45,787 nt of DNA, from NCBI GenBank assembly GCA_031262705.1, contig JAISHD010000021.1, positions 1 to 45,787 on the forward strand, read 5' to 3'. The position numbers were made by a program, and so were the translations under genes. The stretch is from Methanocalculaceae archaeon (lineage in GTDB: Archaea > Halobacteriota > Methanomicrobia > Methanomicrobiales > Methanocorpusculaceae). Below the pieces are notes generated by a model. The model saw nothing but the letters and a program-made list of their open reading frames with translations, searched no databases and was not told the DNA's origin. Positions 1 to 8,289 of this stretch are shown one piece after another; positions within the stretch are counted from its first letter, which is position 1, and the number at the start of each line of letters is the position of its first letter.

Positions 1-224
1 TCGTCGTCGCCATAGACATCGCCCGCGATTGCGGCTGTATTGAGGTTGCGCTTTTTCAGTTCGGGAACGATCTGTTCAATAAGCGAGGTCTTACCCGAGC
101 CGATTGCTCCGAGGAGATCGAATGCGCGAACACCGTGCGCTTTGAAGTGTTCGGCGTTGTGTTCTGCGAGACGGTTGTTGGCGCCGTAAATTTCGGCCTC
201 CATGTGAACATCCACGTGGTGCAT
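1..224 (-). CDS. hypB: Hydrogenase nickel incorporation GTPase HypB, N-terminal part
   Basis: Only the first 74 residues are inside the window; the gene runs off the left edge. HypB is a cytoplasmic GTPase that helps HypA load nickel into [NiFe] hydrogenases, which fits a hydrogenotrophic methanogen. The sequence shows a P-loop, GAIGSGKTS, at about residues 39-47, then AIAGDVYGDD, matching the conserved IAGD region of HypB. I chose the ATG at 222-224 because a TATA-like element lies about 29 bases upstream, giving an almost leaderless transcript. A second in-frame ATG at 201-203 is possible. The family call rests on the P-loop, its surroundings and the IAGD motif, since the metal-binding and GTPase motifs further on are not visible. 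Confidence 0.85.
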   Translation of the reverse strand, partial: MHHVDVHMEAEIYGANNRLAEHNAEHFKAHGVRAFDLLGAIGSGKTSLIEQIVPELKKRNLNTAAIAGDVYGDD

Positions 225-248
225 ATGAGTACTATATGGTGTCCGTCT

Positions 249-257
249 GGTTTATAG
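249..257 (-). promoter_or_regulatory. TATA box of hypB
   Basis: The minus strand reads CTATAAACC here, centred about 29 bases before the hypB ATG. This is the archaeal TATA spacing expected when the transcript starts at or next to the start codon. Confidence 0.5.
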
Positions 258-475
258 ATACACTGTTCTTCGTGCGTATGAGTGTGTCATACCAACGAGT
301 TCAAAAATATGTTTTTAGTTAATTATAACCCACATTAAGTAACTAATACACAACAAAGTGTAAATCAATATTAACATAGACGATCTACTACTTAGTGTCA
401 GAAACATTCTGGCACCCAACTACACATTCTGACCACAATCATACAGGAGATATGCTATCATGAATATACTCGCAA

Positions 476-700
476 ATGATGCAGGTCTCTGTTCCCGGAC
501 ATGAAGATGTGCCCGAGCATGCGGAGCTTCGTCCCTTTTTCCGGGACAGTGATCCTGAATTTGCAGTAATTGATGCTGATATGATCAGTTATCCGGTAGA
601 GAATGCAATTATGCCCAGCGAGGAAGCGTCAATGGTCCCGGCTGCGACCATGACGAGCGGTGAGAAAGGAGGAGTGTACGAGCACGCGGCTATCCCGTAA
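476..700 (+). CDS. Small acidic hypothetical protein, possibly frameshifted at its start
   Basis: I do not recognise this 74-residue frame. It is acidic, with no Cys cluster, signal peptide or membrane segment. The frame has no ribosome site before its ATG-ATG pair at 476. A good GGAGA site at 446-450 instead serves an ATG at 460-462, whose frame stops after 14 codons (TGA at 502-504). Losing one C from the CCC at 495-497 would join that start to this frame. So this may be a frameshifted gene, a very short upstream peptide plus a second frame, or chance. The AT-rich stretch 258-445 before it contains TATA-like sequence (for example near 320) but no other coding signal. Confidence 0.35.
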   Translation: MMQVSVPGHEDVPEHAELRPFFRDSDPEFAVIDADMISYPVENAIMPSEEASMVPAATMTSGEKGGVYEHAAIP

Positions 701-788
701 CCTGAGAGTGAATATACACCTGATCAATATTTTTTTCGGCAGGCTGCCAATTACCTTATAGATTTTCACGCCCAATACTGTAGTGTTC

Positions 789-1061
789 ATGGCAATTCGA
801 TATCTTTATCCCTGCTACTTTAATGCAGAACTGACCCGTTCCGCAGGACGGCGTGTGGCAAAGACGCTTGCGGTTGCGTCACCGAATCTTGCACAGATTA
901 CGCGTGCGGCGAAGCAGTGCGGTCTTACGGTGCTTGATGAGGAGCGGGATGTGCGGCATCCGGCGCACTGGTTTTCCAGCGACGGCAGGCTGCGGGTTGA
1001 GTATGAGGGGAGCAAAGAGAAGCTGCTCCAAAAAGTTGCCCACAAGCTGAGCGGGAAGTAA
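789..1061 (+). CDS. srp19: Signal recognition particle subunit SRP19
   Basis: SRP19 binds the S domain of archaeal 7S RNA and allows SRP54 to join, forming the particle that targets ribosomes to the membrane. The start of the protein, RYLYPCYFNAELTRSAGRRV, is the typical SRP19 opening, and the length of 90 residues is normal for archaea. The basic C-terminus suits RNA binding. I chose ATG 789 over the GTG two codons upstream (783) because SRP19 proteins usually start two or three residues before the YPCYF motif. No Shine-Dalgarno is visible. A TATA-like CTTATAG near 755 suggests a short or absent leader. The PHP gene follows after 3 bases, so the two are probably co-transcribed. Confidence 0.9.
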   Translation: MAIRYLYPCYFNAELTRSAGRRVAKTLAVASPNLAQITRAAKQCGLTVLDEERDVRHPAHWFSSDGRLRVEYEGSKEKLLQKVAHKLSGK

Positions 1062-1064
1062 CCG

Positions 1065-1709
1065 ATGTACGATTTTCACTGCCATACGACGATGAGCGAT
1101 GGGGAGCTGCTGCCGACAGAGTTAATCCGGCGGATGGCGGTTCTCGGATATACGGAGATGGCGATATCGGATCACGCGGATTTTTCCAATGTCCGAGAGC
1201 TGATCCGTGCCGAGGAGGCGGTAAAGCGATCTGCGGAGTTGTACGGGATTCGTTTGTATTCGGGGATTGAAATTACGCATGTGCCGCCGGATCAGATTGA
1301 TGAGCTGGCGGAGTATGCGAAAGGTCTTGGTGCGGAGGTTGTGATTGTACACGGGGAGACGATTGTAGAACCTGTCGCGCCGGGAACGAATGCGGCGGCG
1401 CTTTCGAGTGCGTATGTGGATGTTCTGGCACATCCGGGCATGATTACAGATGAGGATGCCCGCCTCGCAGCCAGAAACGATGTGTTTCTGGAGGTTACGT
1501 CACGCGAGGGACACAACCGTACGAATGGGCATGTGCTGTCGGCGGCCCGCCGCGCGGGTGCGGACGTTGTGGTGGAGTCAGATGCGCACGGGCCAGGGGA
1601 TCTGATGAGTGAACGCATGCGGTATCTAGTTGCACGAGGGGCAGGGATGAGTGAGGAGGAGGCAGAAAAGGTTCTTTCCCAAACGTTTGATTCGTTGTTT
1701 TCTTCCTAA
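1065..1709 (+). CDS. PHP-domain metal-dependent phosphoesterase (histidinol-phosphatase-like)
   Basis: This 214-residue protein is a single PHP domain, a metal-dependent barrel that hydrolyses phosphoesters. The metal-binding set looks complete: H5 and H7 in DFHCHT, D12, D36-H37 in SDHAD, E69 in GIEITH, H96 in VHGET, H123 in HPG, and D173/H175 in ESDAHG. Archaeal relatives are usually annotated histidinol-phosphatase domain proteins. The substrate cannot be told from sequence, and the neighbours are RNA or protein-targeting genes (srp19, gar1, tfb), not histidine biosynthesis. RNase P protein Rpp30 shares a related barrel fold, but it lacks this full metal set, so I do not call this Rpp30. 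Confidence 0.85.
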   Translation: MYDFHCHTTMSDGELLPTELIRRMAVLGYTEMAISDHADFSNVRELIRAEEAVKRSAELYGIRLYSGIEITHVPPDQIDELAEYAKGLGAEVVIVHGETIVEPVAPGTNAAALSSAYVDVLAHPGMITDEDARLAARNDVFLEVTSREGHNRTNGHVLSAARRAGADVVVESDAHGPGDLMSERMRYLVARGAGMSEEEAEKVLSQTFDSLFSS

Positions 1710-1836
1710 CCTTTATTTTACAATTCTGGATAACATTTTTATACCTATCTGTCAGCATAATGTATTGCATATATATCCTGTGGCTTGATTCCGCAGTGAT
1801 CTGCGATATATGCGGTATGATATTTGGGGCTGATTC

Positions 1837-2178
1837 GTGAAGTTTGCAGGAGAGGTTACGGCGGTTCTTGGAAGACGGCTGCTTGTTGTCAGAAGTGATG
1901 CCGGACAGCTTCCGCCTCTGTACTCAGAGGTTGCAGATGCAGACAGCCGCCCGGTAGGGAAGATCGTCGATCTCTACGGGAGCGTTGCACGGCCTTATCT
2001 TACCGTTTTATGCAATGACGGTGTTGCGGCAGGCGTCGGGGACAGTTTGTATGTTGTTCCCGGTTCAAAGCCGGAAATGCCGAAGAAGCGCCGTCATGTA
2101 TCCGGATACAAGGGAGAGGGTGATCCCCGCCGCCCGAAGACCGGAGGTTCAATATGGAAAAAGAAATCGAGAAGCTGA
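1837..2178 (+). CDS. gar1: H/ACA ribonucleoprotein Gar1
   Basis: Gar1 is a subunit of the H/ACA RNP, where it contacts the pseudouridine synthase Cbf5 and helps substrate loading and release. The protein has 113 residues: a beta-barrel core (about 1-85, including [12 protein letters not shown], the typical Gar1 signature) and a basic tail rich in Lys, Arg and Gly. The start is GTG at 1837. A TATA-like ATATATG near 1805-1812 is about 27 bases upstream, implying a leaderless transcript. The last 25 bases overlap the start of tfb, so the two genes are translationally linked. The srp19-php-gar1-tfb order resembles that of other methanogens. Confidence 0.92.
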   Translation: MKFAGEVTAVLGRRLLVVRSDAGQLPPLYSEVADADSRPVGKIVDLYGSVARPYLTVLCNDGVAAGVGDSLYVVPGSKPEMPKKRRHVSGYKGEGDPRRPKTGGSIWKKKSRS

Positions 2179-3173
2179 GACAGTTACGAGAGGAGCGCGA
2201 GAAGATGAAGCAGCGGCAGAGTTCCGCTGTGGAGAAGGTAAAGGAGAAGCAGGGCGGCAGTGATGCGACTGCAACGGTATGTCCCGAGTGCGGCAGCCGC
2301 CAGCTTGTGCATGATTATGAGCGTGCGGAGCTGGTGTGCCAGCACTGCGGTCTGGTACTGGATGATGATTTCATTGACCGGGGACCGGAGTGGCGTGCGT
2401 TCGATCATGATCAGCGAATGAAGCGGTCCCGTGTGGGCGCTCCGATGACGTTTACGATTCACGATAAGGGTCTGTCAACGATGATCGACTGGAGAAATCG
2501 CGACAGTTACGGCCGTGCGATTTCGTCGAAGAATCGTGCCCAGCTGTACCGACTGAGAAAGTGGCAGCGCCGTATCAGAGTGTCAAATGCGACGGAGCGT
2601 AATCTTGCGTTTGCACTCTCAGAACTGGATCGCATGGCGTCAGCTCTGGGTCTTCCCAGAAACGTGCGTGAGACGGCAGCGGTTGTGTACCGTGATGCGG
2701 TGGATAAGAATCTGATCCGCGGGCGGAGTATTGAGGGTGTTGCGGCAGCTGCTTTGTATGCGGCATGCCGTCAGTGCAATGTGCCAAGAACGCTGGATGA
2801 GATTGCCGAGGTGTCACGTGTTTCCCGGAAAGAGATTGGCAGGACATACCGGTTCATTTCCCGTGAATTGGGCCTGAAGCTTCTGCCAACGTCTCCGGGT
2901 GATTATGTTCCGCGATTCTGTTCGGGTCTTGGTCTGAAGGGCGAGGTGCAGTCACGTGCGATGGAGATTCTGAAACAGGCAGGCGAGCGGGAACTGACGA
3001 GCGGGCGCGGTCCGACAGGTGTTGCGGCGGCTGCGATCTATATTTCGTCGATTCTGTCTGGAGAACGGAGAACGCAGCGTGAAGTTGCGGATGTTGCGGG
3101 TGTGACAGAGGTCACGATTCGGAACAGATATAAGGAATTGGCAGAACAATTAGATATTGAGATTATTCTCTGA
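2154..3173 (+). CDS. tfb: Transcription initiation factor TFB
   Basis: TFB is the archaeal homologue of TFIIB. It recognises the TBP-promoter complex and the BRE element and recruits RNA polymerase. Domains in order: a charged N-terminal extension (1-40, unusually long and helical), a zinc ribbon with C43, C46, C62 and C65, a B-reader/linker region (EWRAFDHDQ onwards), and two cyclin repeats (about 145-225 and 240-325). The second ends in a helix-turn-helix ([21 protein letters not shown]) that reads the BRE. The start is ATG 2154, preceded by GGAGG inside the gar1 coding region. At 339 residues it is of normal length. It is followed by tRNA-Ala. Confidence 0.97.
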   Translation: MEKEIEKLRQLREEREKMKQRQSSAVEKVKEKQGGSDATATVCPECGSRQLVHDYERAELVCQHCGLVLDDDFIDRGPEWRAFDHDQRMKRSRVGAPMTFTIHDKGLSTMIDWRNRDSYGRAISSKNRAQLYRLRKWQRRIRVSNATERNLAFALSELDRMASALGLPRNVRETAAVVYRDAVDKNLIRGRSIEGVAAAALYAACRQCNVPRTLDEIAEVSRVSRKEIGRTYRFISRELGLKLLPTSPGDYVPRFCSGLGLKGEVQSRAMEILKQAGERELTSGRGPTGVAAAAIYISSILSGERRTQREVADVAGVTEVTIRNRYKELAEQLDIEIIL

Positions 3174-3201
3174 TGGGGATTTTTCCCCGATACTTTTTGT
3201 C

Positions 3202-3273
3202 GGGCTCGTATATCAGGGGTAGATAGCTACGTTCGCAACGTAGATGCCGCGGGTTCAAATCCCGCCGGGTCCA
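3202..3273 (+). tRNA. tRNA-Ala(CGC)
   Basis: The 72-base sequence folds into a full cloverleaf. The acceptor GGGCTCG pairs with CGGGTCC with two G-U pairs. The D stem is TATC/GATA, the anticodon stem is CTACG/CGTAG around loop TTCGCAA (anticodon CGC, reading GCG), and the T arm is GCGGG-TTCAAAT-CCCGC. The discriminator is A and CCA is not encoded. It lies 28 bases after the tfb stop. Confidence 0.95.
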
Positions 3274-3286
3274 TTTTTGTTTTTTT
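3274..3286 (+). terminator. T-rich terminator after tRNA-Ala
   Basis: The 3' end of the tRNA is followed at once by TTTTTGTTTTTTT, a typical archaeal oligo-T termination signal. Confidence 0.6.
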
Positions 3287-3565
3287 GAAAAAGAATAGTG
3301 TGTTGTGGGTTTATTTCTGTTTTTTACCCTCTAGGAACAGGCACTCTGGTGCGAGGATCTAGGTTCGATTTGCTCGCATTTGAGGATTTTTCTACCATCT
3401 CACCCAAGATGCGGTATCAGAAAGATCTCTGAAATGTTCAGATACACCAGAACCAACATCTACTCAGCCATGAAAAATCACTGAATTATGCCACACTACT
3501 CGAACATTCCTCTGAAGAAATGTGCAAAAAGAGTGGAACTCTAAAAAACCTCGCAGTATTTTTCC
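3287..3565. other. Intergenic stretch with small hairpins, no gene seen
   Basis: Apart from short inverted repeats I see no gene here. The inverted repeats are GCGAG/CTCGC around 3351-3377 and TCTGAA-ATG-TTCAGA around 3427-3441. Several CTGA tetramers occur but no RTGATGA box C partners them, so a C/D RNA is not supported. The region separates the tfb/tRNA transcript from the convergent 3' end of the flavoprotein gene. Confidence 0.4.
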
Positions 3566-4879
3566 TCACTTCCTCCCCAGACGATCCTCCGCAAACCGGA
3601 TCATCGAATACAACCCGTCCGGAATCGGATGCACCTCAAGCATCGGCGAAAACTCATGCACCGTAACCCCTTTCCGCACCAGATACCCAAGATACGTCCC
3701 CACCACACCCGTACACGGCCCAGAGCTCGCAAATCCCACAATTTTTCCGCTCTCCGGTGCAACCGTCAGTTCCATTGTCCCGACCGACCCGTCCGACACA
3801 TGCCACACCGATCCAGGCCCCGCAATATTCGGGGAGGAGAATGTCACACCCGTCTCGTTCGCAGTCGGACATACTGTATAGTCAAGGCCGAGTACCACCG
3901 TAAACGGAACACGCGACAGGTCCACCGTCCGAGGATTACCCAGAATCGCGTCAGCCGCCGCAAAGCCCTGCAGCCGCGACACCGGCGTAACGTACGGGGC
4001 ACCCGTCACATCACCGCAGGCATACACCCCCAGAACCGATGTTTCCATCCGCTCATTCACGATAATTGACCCGTCTTTCCGCTTCAGAACACCCGACACA
4101 TGCGGACTCGACGGCCGCATACCGGTCGCAAACAGCACCGCATCACAGGCAAATGTCTCTCCGTCCGCAACAACACCACAAACCGCATCAGATCCCAGCA
4201 CCCGCTCCAGCGCATGATGCTCATAGATTTTCACCGAAGAAAGATCCCGCCGCACCGACTTCTGCATCCGCTCCGGCAGAACCGACAGCAGCTCATGCCT
4301 GGCAAACAGCATCACCTCCACACCAAATGCCGAAAAAATATACGCAAACTCCGCAGCCGAAATACCTCCGCCGATGATCGCCATCCGTTTCGGCAACGCA
4401 GGCATTGACCGGATCGTCCGGGCCGTATACGTCCCCGGCAGCTCCGCACCCGGAACATCCGGAATATACATCTCCGCACCGCACGCAACAACCACCGCCT
4501 CCGCCTCGCGTACAACACCATCCACAACCACCCGGCCCTCACGCACCTCAGCCGTCACCCCGTACTCAACCTTCACCCCTGCCTCAATAGTCTCCCGTTC
4601 AAGAATATCGGAAAGTCGCGCCTGAATCCTTTCAAGATTTCTCATCACCTCGGGATATCGCACTGAAACCGAACCCGCAACCGCACCGCAGCCGCACAAA
4701 AACTCCGTATCCCGAATAGCCCGCGCAACATCATTCAGCCCGCACACCAGCATACATCCGTCATGCACACACTGACCACCGAGCGCACGCTGCTCCAAAA
4801 GAGTAACCTCACGACCGGCAGAGGCAAGACGCACAGCCGCCATCCTGCCCGCCGGACCTCCGCCGATAACAATAATCAT
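3566..4879 (-). CDS. FAD-dependent pyridine nucleotide-disulfide oxidoreductase
   Basis: This 437-residue protein belongs to the dihydrolipoamide dehydrogenase/mercuric reductase class of flavin disulfide reductases. It has an N-terminal FAD fold (GGGPAG, residues 6-11) and the redox-active pair C37 and C42 in GGQCVHDGC. An NAD(P)-binding fold (AIIGGGISAAEFAYIF, about 167-182) follows, then the second FAD motif YACGDVTGAP. The C-terminal dimerisation domain contains EVHPIPDGL, where the catalytic His of the family is expected. No 2-oxoacid dehydrogenase genes are nearby, so the disulfide substrate is unknown. Candidates are a thiol cofactor or a dithiol protein. It begins directly after the stop of the upstream gene (TAA then ATG), so the two are tightly co-translated. 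Confidence 0.88.
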   Translation of the reverse strand: MIIVIGGGPAGRMAAVRLASAGREVTLLEQRALGGQCVHDGCMLVCGLNDVARAIRDTEFLCGCGAVAGSVSVRYPEVMRNLERIQARLSDILERETIEAGVKVEYGVTAEVREGRVVVDGVVREAEAVVVACGAEMYIPDVPGAELPGTYTARTIRSMPALPKRMAIIGGGISAAEFAYIFSAFGVEVMLFARHELLSVLPERMQKSVRRDLSSVKIYEHHALERVLGSDAVCGVVADGETFACDAVLFATGMRPSSPHVSGVLKRKDGSIIVNERMETSVLGVYACGDVTGAPYVTPVSRLQGFAAADAILGNPRTVDLSRVPFTVVLGLDYTVCPTANETGVTFSSPNIAGPGSVWHVSDGSVGTMELTVAPESGKIVGFASSGPCTGVVGTYLGYLVRKGVTVHEFSPMLEVHPIPDGLYSMIRFAEDRLGRK

Positions 4880-5830
4880 TTAAAACACTTCACAGCCTTC
4901 ATCCGACGGAAGCGACAGCTCCTCACCGGTATATGCATTCACCTCAACAATATCCTTCTTCCCGCGAACCTGCCACACGGGAACATACACCTTCTCAACA
5001 GTTACCTCAATATTATCCGATGAGGGACGGAACTCCTTTTCCTCCGCAAAAATCGCATCTCCCGAGGTCGTCTTAATCCGCACACGCTTCGTCAGCTTCT
5101 GCATCAGATCCGCACGAACCCGCTCCTCTGTCTCCGCCTTCGTATTCACCGGATTCATTACATCCGCATCCGCAGGAATCGAACCCGGAACCGGAGACAC
5201 ATCTCCGAAATCAGCCTCAAGACCATTGATCGCATTCACCCATCCCGAACCCTCATCATCAAAACTCACCATCTTCCCTTTATAACTCGCCTCACCACGG
5301 CTCGTATACCGGTAATACCAGTACGGAATCATACGAAGCACCGTCGACCCCTCCTGATGTGCAATCCGCACCGCATCGCGATCCGTAATCCGGATAGGCA
5401 ACAGCTGATCACCAGCAGCACCCGAAAAAGGTGAAGAAGAAACACCCATACCCGCAGGGGCATAAGAAACAGTTGCCGGCTCATCCAGATCAAACGGCTC
5501 GGAATAAATCCGTGCCATCGCAGCAGCTGCAATATATCCCTCCAGCTGCTCACGCGACCAGATATACGCCTCCTTCGGACGGAAATAAGCATTACCCGTA
5601 AAAATCAGCTTATCGCACCGGACCTTCGTATCCTCAAGCATTATTGTATACGGTGTCATATCGAACCGTTGAAGAAGATTCAGATCATCCGAACACAGAA
5701 CAATAAGACACTTCCTTCCCCGGACAGCCGAGAGAGTAAACGGCCCCTGCTCCTCCTCGGTATCATAGCCGGCTGTTTCAAGAACGCGGCGTATCTCAAT
5801 AACAGCATTTACGTGTACAAGTTCACCCAT
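4880..5830 (-). CDS. Unknown conserved protein, coupled to the flavin disulfide reductase
   Basis: I do not recognise this 316-residue protein by name. It looks soluble. The N-terminal half has an alternating beta/alpha pattern, including KCLIVLCSDD after a region starting MGELVHVNAVIEIRRVL, which resembles a nuclease- or Rossmann-like core. The C-terminal tail contains VYVPVWQVRG and VNAYTGEE, reminiscent of PepSY-type strands. The frame is open to 5944. I chose ATG 5830 because the protein-like sequence begins there and a TATA-like AAGTATTTTTG lies about 35-45 bases upstream. ATG 5851 is also possible. The stop TAA touches the ATG of the oxidoreductase, so a shared task is likely but its nature is not shown. 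Confidence 0.7.
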   Translation of the reverse strand: MGELVHVNAVIEIRRVLETAGYDTEEEQGPFTLSAVRGRKCLIVLCSDDLNLLQRFDMTPYTIMLEDTKVRCDKLIFTGNAYFRPKEAYIWSREQLEGYIAAAAMARIYSEPFDLDEPATVSYAPAGMGVSSSPFSGAAGDQLLPIRITDRDAVRIAHQEGSTVLRMIPYWYYRYTSRGEASYKGKMVSFDDEGSGWVNAINGLEADFGDVSPVPGSIPADADVMNPVNTKAETEERVRADLMQKLTKRVRIKTTSGDAIFAEEKEFRPSSDNIEVTVEKVYVPVWQVRGKKDIVEVNAYTGEELSLPSDEGCEVF

Positions 5831-6025
5831 ACTTATGTAACTACTATGCATTTCGTGGTCAAAAATACTTTGCAAACCGAAGACGGCCATTGATTCGTTT
5901 ATTGGTGTTTTTCGGTTCGCTCTTTGTCTAACATCACACCACATCTGCCAAGTCCATCGTCACGAATTTGCGACCCGTTTTTCCAGAAATATATCCTTTC
6001 GCCCTGTACGGATTGATCGCTAAGC

Positions 6026-6036
6026 AAGTATTTATG
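6026..6036 (+). promoter_or_regulatory. TATA box of the secreted protein gene
   Basis: AAGTATTTATG lies about 50 bases before the start of the next gene. This would place the transcript start near 6058 and leave a short leader that includes the AGGTG ribosome site at 6074-6078. Confidence 0.45.
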
Positions 6037-6073
6037 CCCGCATACTCATAAATTAGTTACGATAACTCAGATT

Positions 6074-6078
6074 AGGTG
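6074..6078 (+). promoter_or_regulatory. Ribosome site that selects TTG 6085 over GTG 6076
   Basis: AGGTG ends 6 bases before TTG 6085. The GTG at 6076 lies inside this motif and so is unlikely to be the start. The same ten bases, AGGTGTTTTC, precede the ATG of arvA (minus strand, start 19311), supporting this as a genuine ribosome site in this organism. Confidence 0.6.
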
Positions 6079-6084
6079 TTTTCT

Positions 6085-7392
6085 TTGAAACTTTGGAAAT
6101 CAGCACTGATTATAACCGCATGTCTCATGCTTGTGCTCATCGCAGCACCGGTCTCTGCGGCACAGGTTTCTTACTCCACCGCGGGAATTGAATTCTTCGC
6201 ATCCTCCGACGGCGGAAACGAACTTGTCCCAGGAACCGAGTCAGACTTTACGATCAAACTCACGAACAATGCACAATATCAGGTTGTCGCAGCTGAATCC
6301 GGTCTTCAGCGCCAATACGACGTGGCAACCCCGTATCAGCTCCGTGTCTCCCTTGAAGACGCAGAAGGCATCACCGTCAAGACTGACATGCAGACCATCT
6401 CCCAGATCGGTCCCGGCCAGTCCGCAACCCTGACCTATCGCGTCTCCGTTGACCAGTACGCAACCCCCGGACCCCGGACCCTCAAAGTACACGTTGTCTA
6501 CAACGAACTCTTCTCTGTTGACAACTACGGCGACGCGCTCGGATACTACTGGCTCAACGACCGAGTAAAGGACGTACCTCTTGATGTAACCGTCCGCTCC
6601 CAGGTATCTCCGGAAGTGGTGGAAATCTCCAGCGAAGACATCAATGTCGGAACTTCCGGATTCCTGACCCTTGCAATCAAAAATGCAGGCGGAATGGACG
6701 CAAAGAATGCCTACGCATCGCTCATCACCTCAACTTCCGGCGGATCTTCCACCGCAATCGTACCGGTTGAAAGCAGCGTCTTTATCGGCGACTTCCCCGC
6801 AGGGTCCACCCAGAAAGTCACCTTCAAAGTCTCCGTTGCAAGCAACGCAGAAGTAAAGGAATACCCCATCGGCCTGCAGATCGTCTATCAGGACAACTAC
6901 GGTGTTGACCAGAAATCCTCCCCAGTTATTGTCGGTGTGCCGGTTGACGGCAAAGTCGAGTTCAAAGTAACCGACGTCGAAGCAGCACTTGCCCCGGGAG
7001 ATAAGGGTTTAATCAAAGTCACCTACACGAATACAGGAAATACCAAAGTTTACGGTGCGGAGGCCCGCCTGAGCGCAGTTGATCCGTTCTCTTCCAACGA
7101 TGACTCCGCCTACCTCGGCGACATGGCCCCGGGAGATTCCGTTGTCGGTTTCTATGAGGTAACGGTTGACAGCTCCGCAACCGAGAAGGAGTACGGTCTC
7201 AACACCGAAATCCGGTACCGCGATGCAAACGACAACAGTATCCTCTCCAAATCCATGAAGGCAGTAGTTGACGTCAAAGACCAGTCAGGACCGCTGTCCT
7301 TCTTCACCAGCCCGATCTTCCTCATCCTCATTGTAGCAATTGTCTTAATCGGCGGCTACTATGTATTCATGAAGCGCAAGGGCAAGGTATAA
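6085..7392 (+). CDS. Secreted, membrane-anchored beta-sandwich repeat protein (COG1361-like, S-layer-related)
   Basis: The 435-residue protein has an N-terminal signal peptide (LIITACLMLVLIAAPVSAA) and ends with one membrane helix (FFTSPIFLILIVAIVLIGGYY) and a short Lys/Arg tail. The bulk is therefore outside the cell, anchored at the C-terminus. Between them are about three Ig-like/CARDB-type beta domains, each with phrases such as LTIxNxG and GDF/GDMxPG (about 35-160, 165-280, 285-390). This matches the COG1361 family of archaeal envelope proteins. Domain repeats suggest a structural or adhesion role, but no catalytic residues are seen. The start is TTG 6085, chosen from the AGGTG site. It has its own promoter and a T-run after the stop, so it is a single-gene unit. 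Confidence 0.8.
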   Translation: MKLWKSALIITACLMLVLIAAPVSAAQVSYSTAGIEFFASSDGGNELVPGTESDFTIKLTNNAQYQVVAAESGLQRQYDVATPYQLRVSLEDAEGITVKTDMQTISQIGPGQSATLTYRVSVDQYATPGPRTLKVHVVYNELFSVDNYGDALGYYWLNDRVKDVPLDVTVRSQVSPEVVEISSEDINVGTSGFLTLAIKNAGGMDAKNAYASLITSTSGGSSTAIVPVESSVFIGDFPAGSTQKVTFKVSVASNAEVKEYPIGLQIVYQDNYGVDQKSSPVIVGVPVDGKVEFKVTDVEAALAPGDKGLIKVTYTNTGNTKVYGAEARLSAVDPFSSNDDSAYLGDMAPGDSVVGFYEVTVDSSATEKEYGLNTEIRYRDANDNSILSKSMKAVVDVKDQSGPLSFFTSPIFLILIVAIVLIGGYYVFMKRKGKV

Positions 7393-7402
7393 TCCTCCCC
7401 CG

Positions 7403-7411
7403 TTTTTTTTT
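7403..7411 (+). terminator. Oligo-T terminator
   Basis: Nine T residues begin 11 bases after the TAA stop of the envelope protein gene, in the convergent gap before the nadE 3' end. Confidence 0.5.
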
Positions 7412-7548
7412 ATAATCTTATAATCGCAACAAATCTCTGGACTGCGGCAAACGTACCTTTTCATGAAGCTTTCCGAAAAAATGAAAGCAGTTTGCGGACC
7501 AGAAATAAAAACACAAAAAAAAGAAATTCTAAAAAACAGCAGCCGTAC

Positions 7549-8289
7549 TTACAGCAGACTCACCGCTGAAATCCGCTTGTGGGAACTTTTATTCACCAGC
7601 ACAAGAACCTGCTCCTCAAGAGCATTCTGCGGCACAAACTCATGTTCTTCCAGACTTATCAGCGCAGCATCAAGCTCCTGATACGAAAATCCCAATTCTT
7701 CCTCATCGCTCTGACCCTCCCAGAATCCGGCACTCGGCGCCTTCTCAATAATGGACCGCGGAATACCAAGCTCCTCGGCAACCGCATACACATCCTTCTT
7801 CCACAGATGCAGAAGCGGCTGAATATCCGCCGCGGAATCCCCCCACTTCGTACTGTAGCCGATCATATACTCGGTTTTATTGGATGTCCCGCACACCAGA
7901 CAGTTCCGGGCCGCCGCAATATTATAGAGCGTCGCCATCCGCAGACGTGCCGTGTAGTTCCCGCGAAGCACCGGACTGTCCGTCAGATACGGATCAGCAA
8001 ACGCCGCAGCAACAACACCGTCCAGCGGAATCGTAAGTAACTCAACACCGAACCTGCCACAAAGCTCCTCGGCATCCGCACGGTCCAAAGGACTGCCTGA
8101 CGCAGACGGCAGATGTACCCCTAGCACATGTTCGGGTCCCAGAGCCTTTACAGCGACCACAGCGGCAACCGCCGAATCAATACCGCCGGAGATTCCGACA
8201 ACAACACCTTTTGCACCCGACGCCCACAGGGTCTGGCGGATCAGATCTTTTATGCGGGTGACGGCACACCCGATATCCTTACAGAGCAT
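7549..8289 (-). CDS. nadE: NH3-dependent NAD(+) synthetase
   Basis: NadE adenylates deamido-NAD and replaces the adenylate with ammonia to make NAD. The 246-residue protein carries the N-type PP-loop SGGIDS (residues 34-39) followed by AVAAVVAVKALG, and the family blocks GNYTARLRM, GTSNKTE and GYSTKWGD. It has no glutaminase domain, so ammonia is the nitrogen donor. I placed the start at ATG 8289, which overlaps the upstream gene by 11 bases and gives the usual length. The frame is open for 12 more codons upstream. Confidence 0.95.
   Translation of the reverse strand: MLCKDIGCAVTRIKDLIRQTLWASGAKGVVVGISGGIDSAVAAVVAVKALGPEHVLGVHLPSASGSPLDRADAEELCGRFGVELLTIPLDGVVAAAFADPYLTDSPVLRGNYTARLRMATLYNIAAARNCLVCGTSNKTEYMIGYSTKWGDSAADIQPLLHLWKKDVYAVAEELGIPRSIIEKAPSAGFWEGQSDEEELGFSYQELDAALISLEEHEFVPQNALEEQVLVLVNKSSHKRISAVSLL

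Noticed and set aside
3340-3380. tRNA-like T-arm text (GGTTCGATTTG) near tRNA-Ala
   Set aside because: No acceptor, D or anticodon arm can be built around it, and the stem is only GCGAG/CTCGC.
3420-3500. C/D box small RNA
   Set aside because: Several CTGA boxes occur on the minus strand but no convincing RTGATGA box C is at the right distance.
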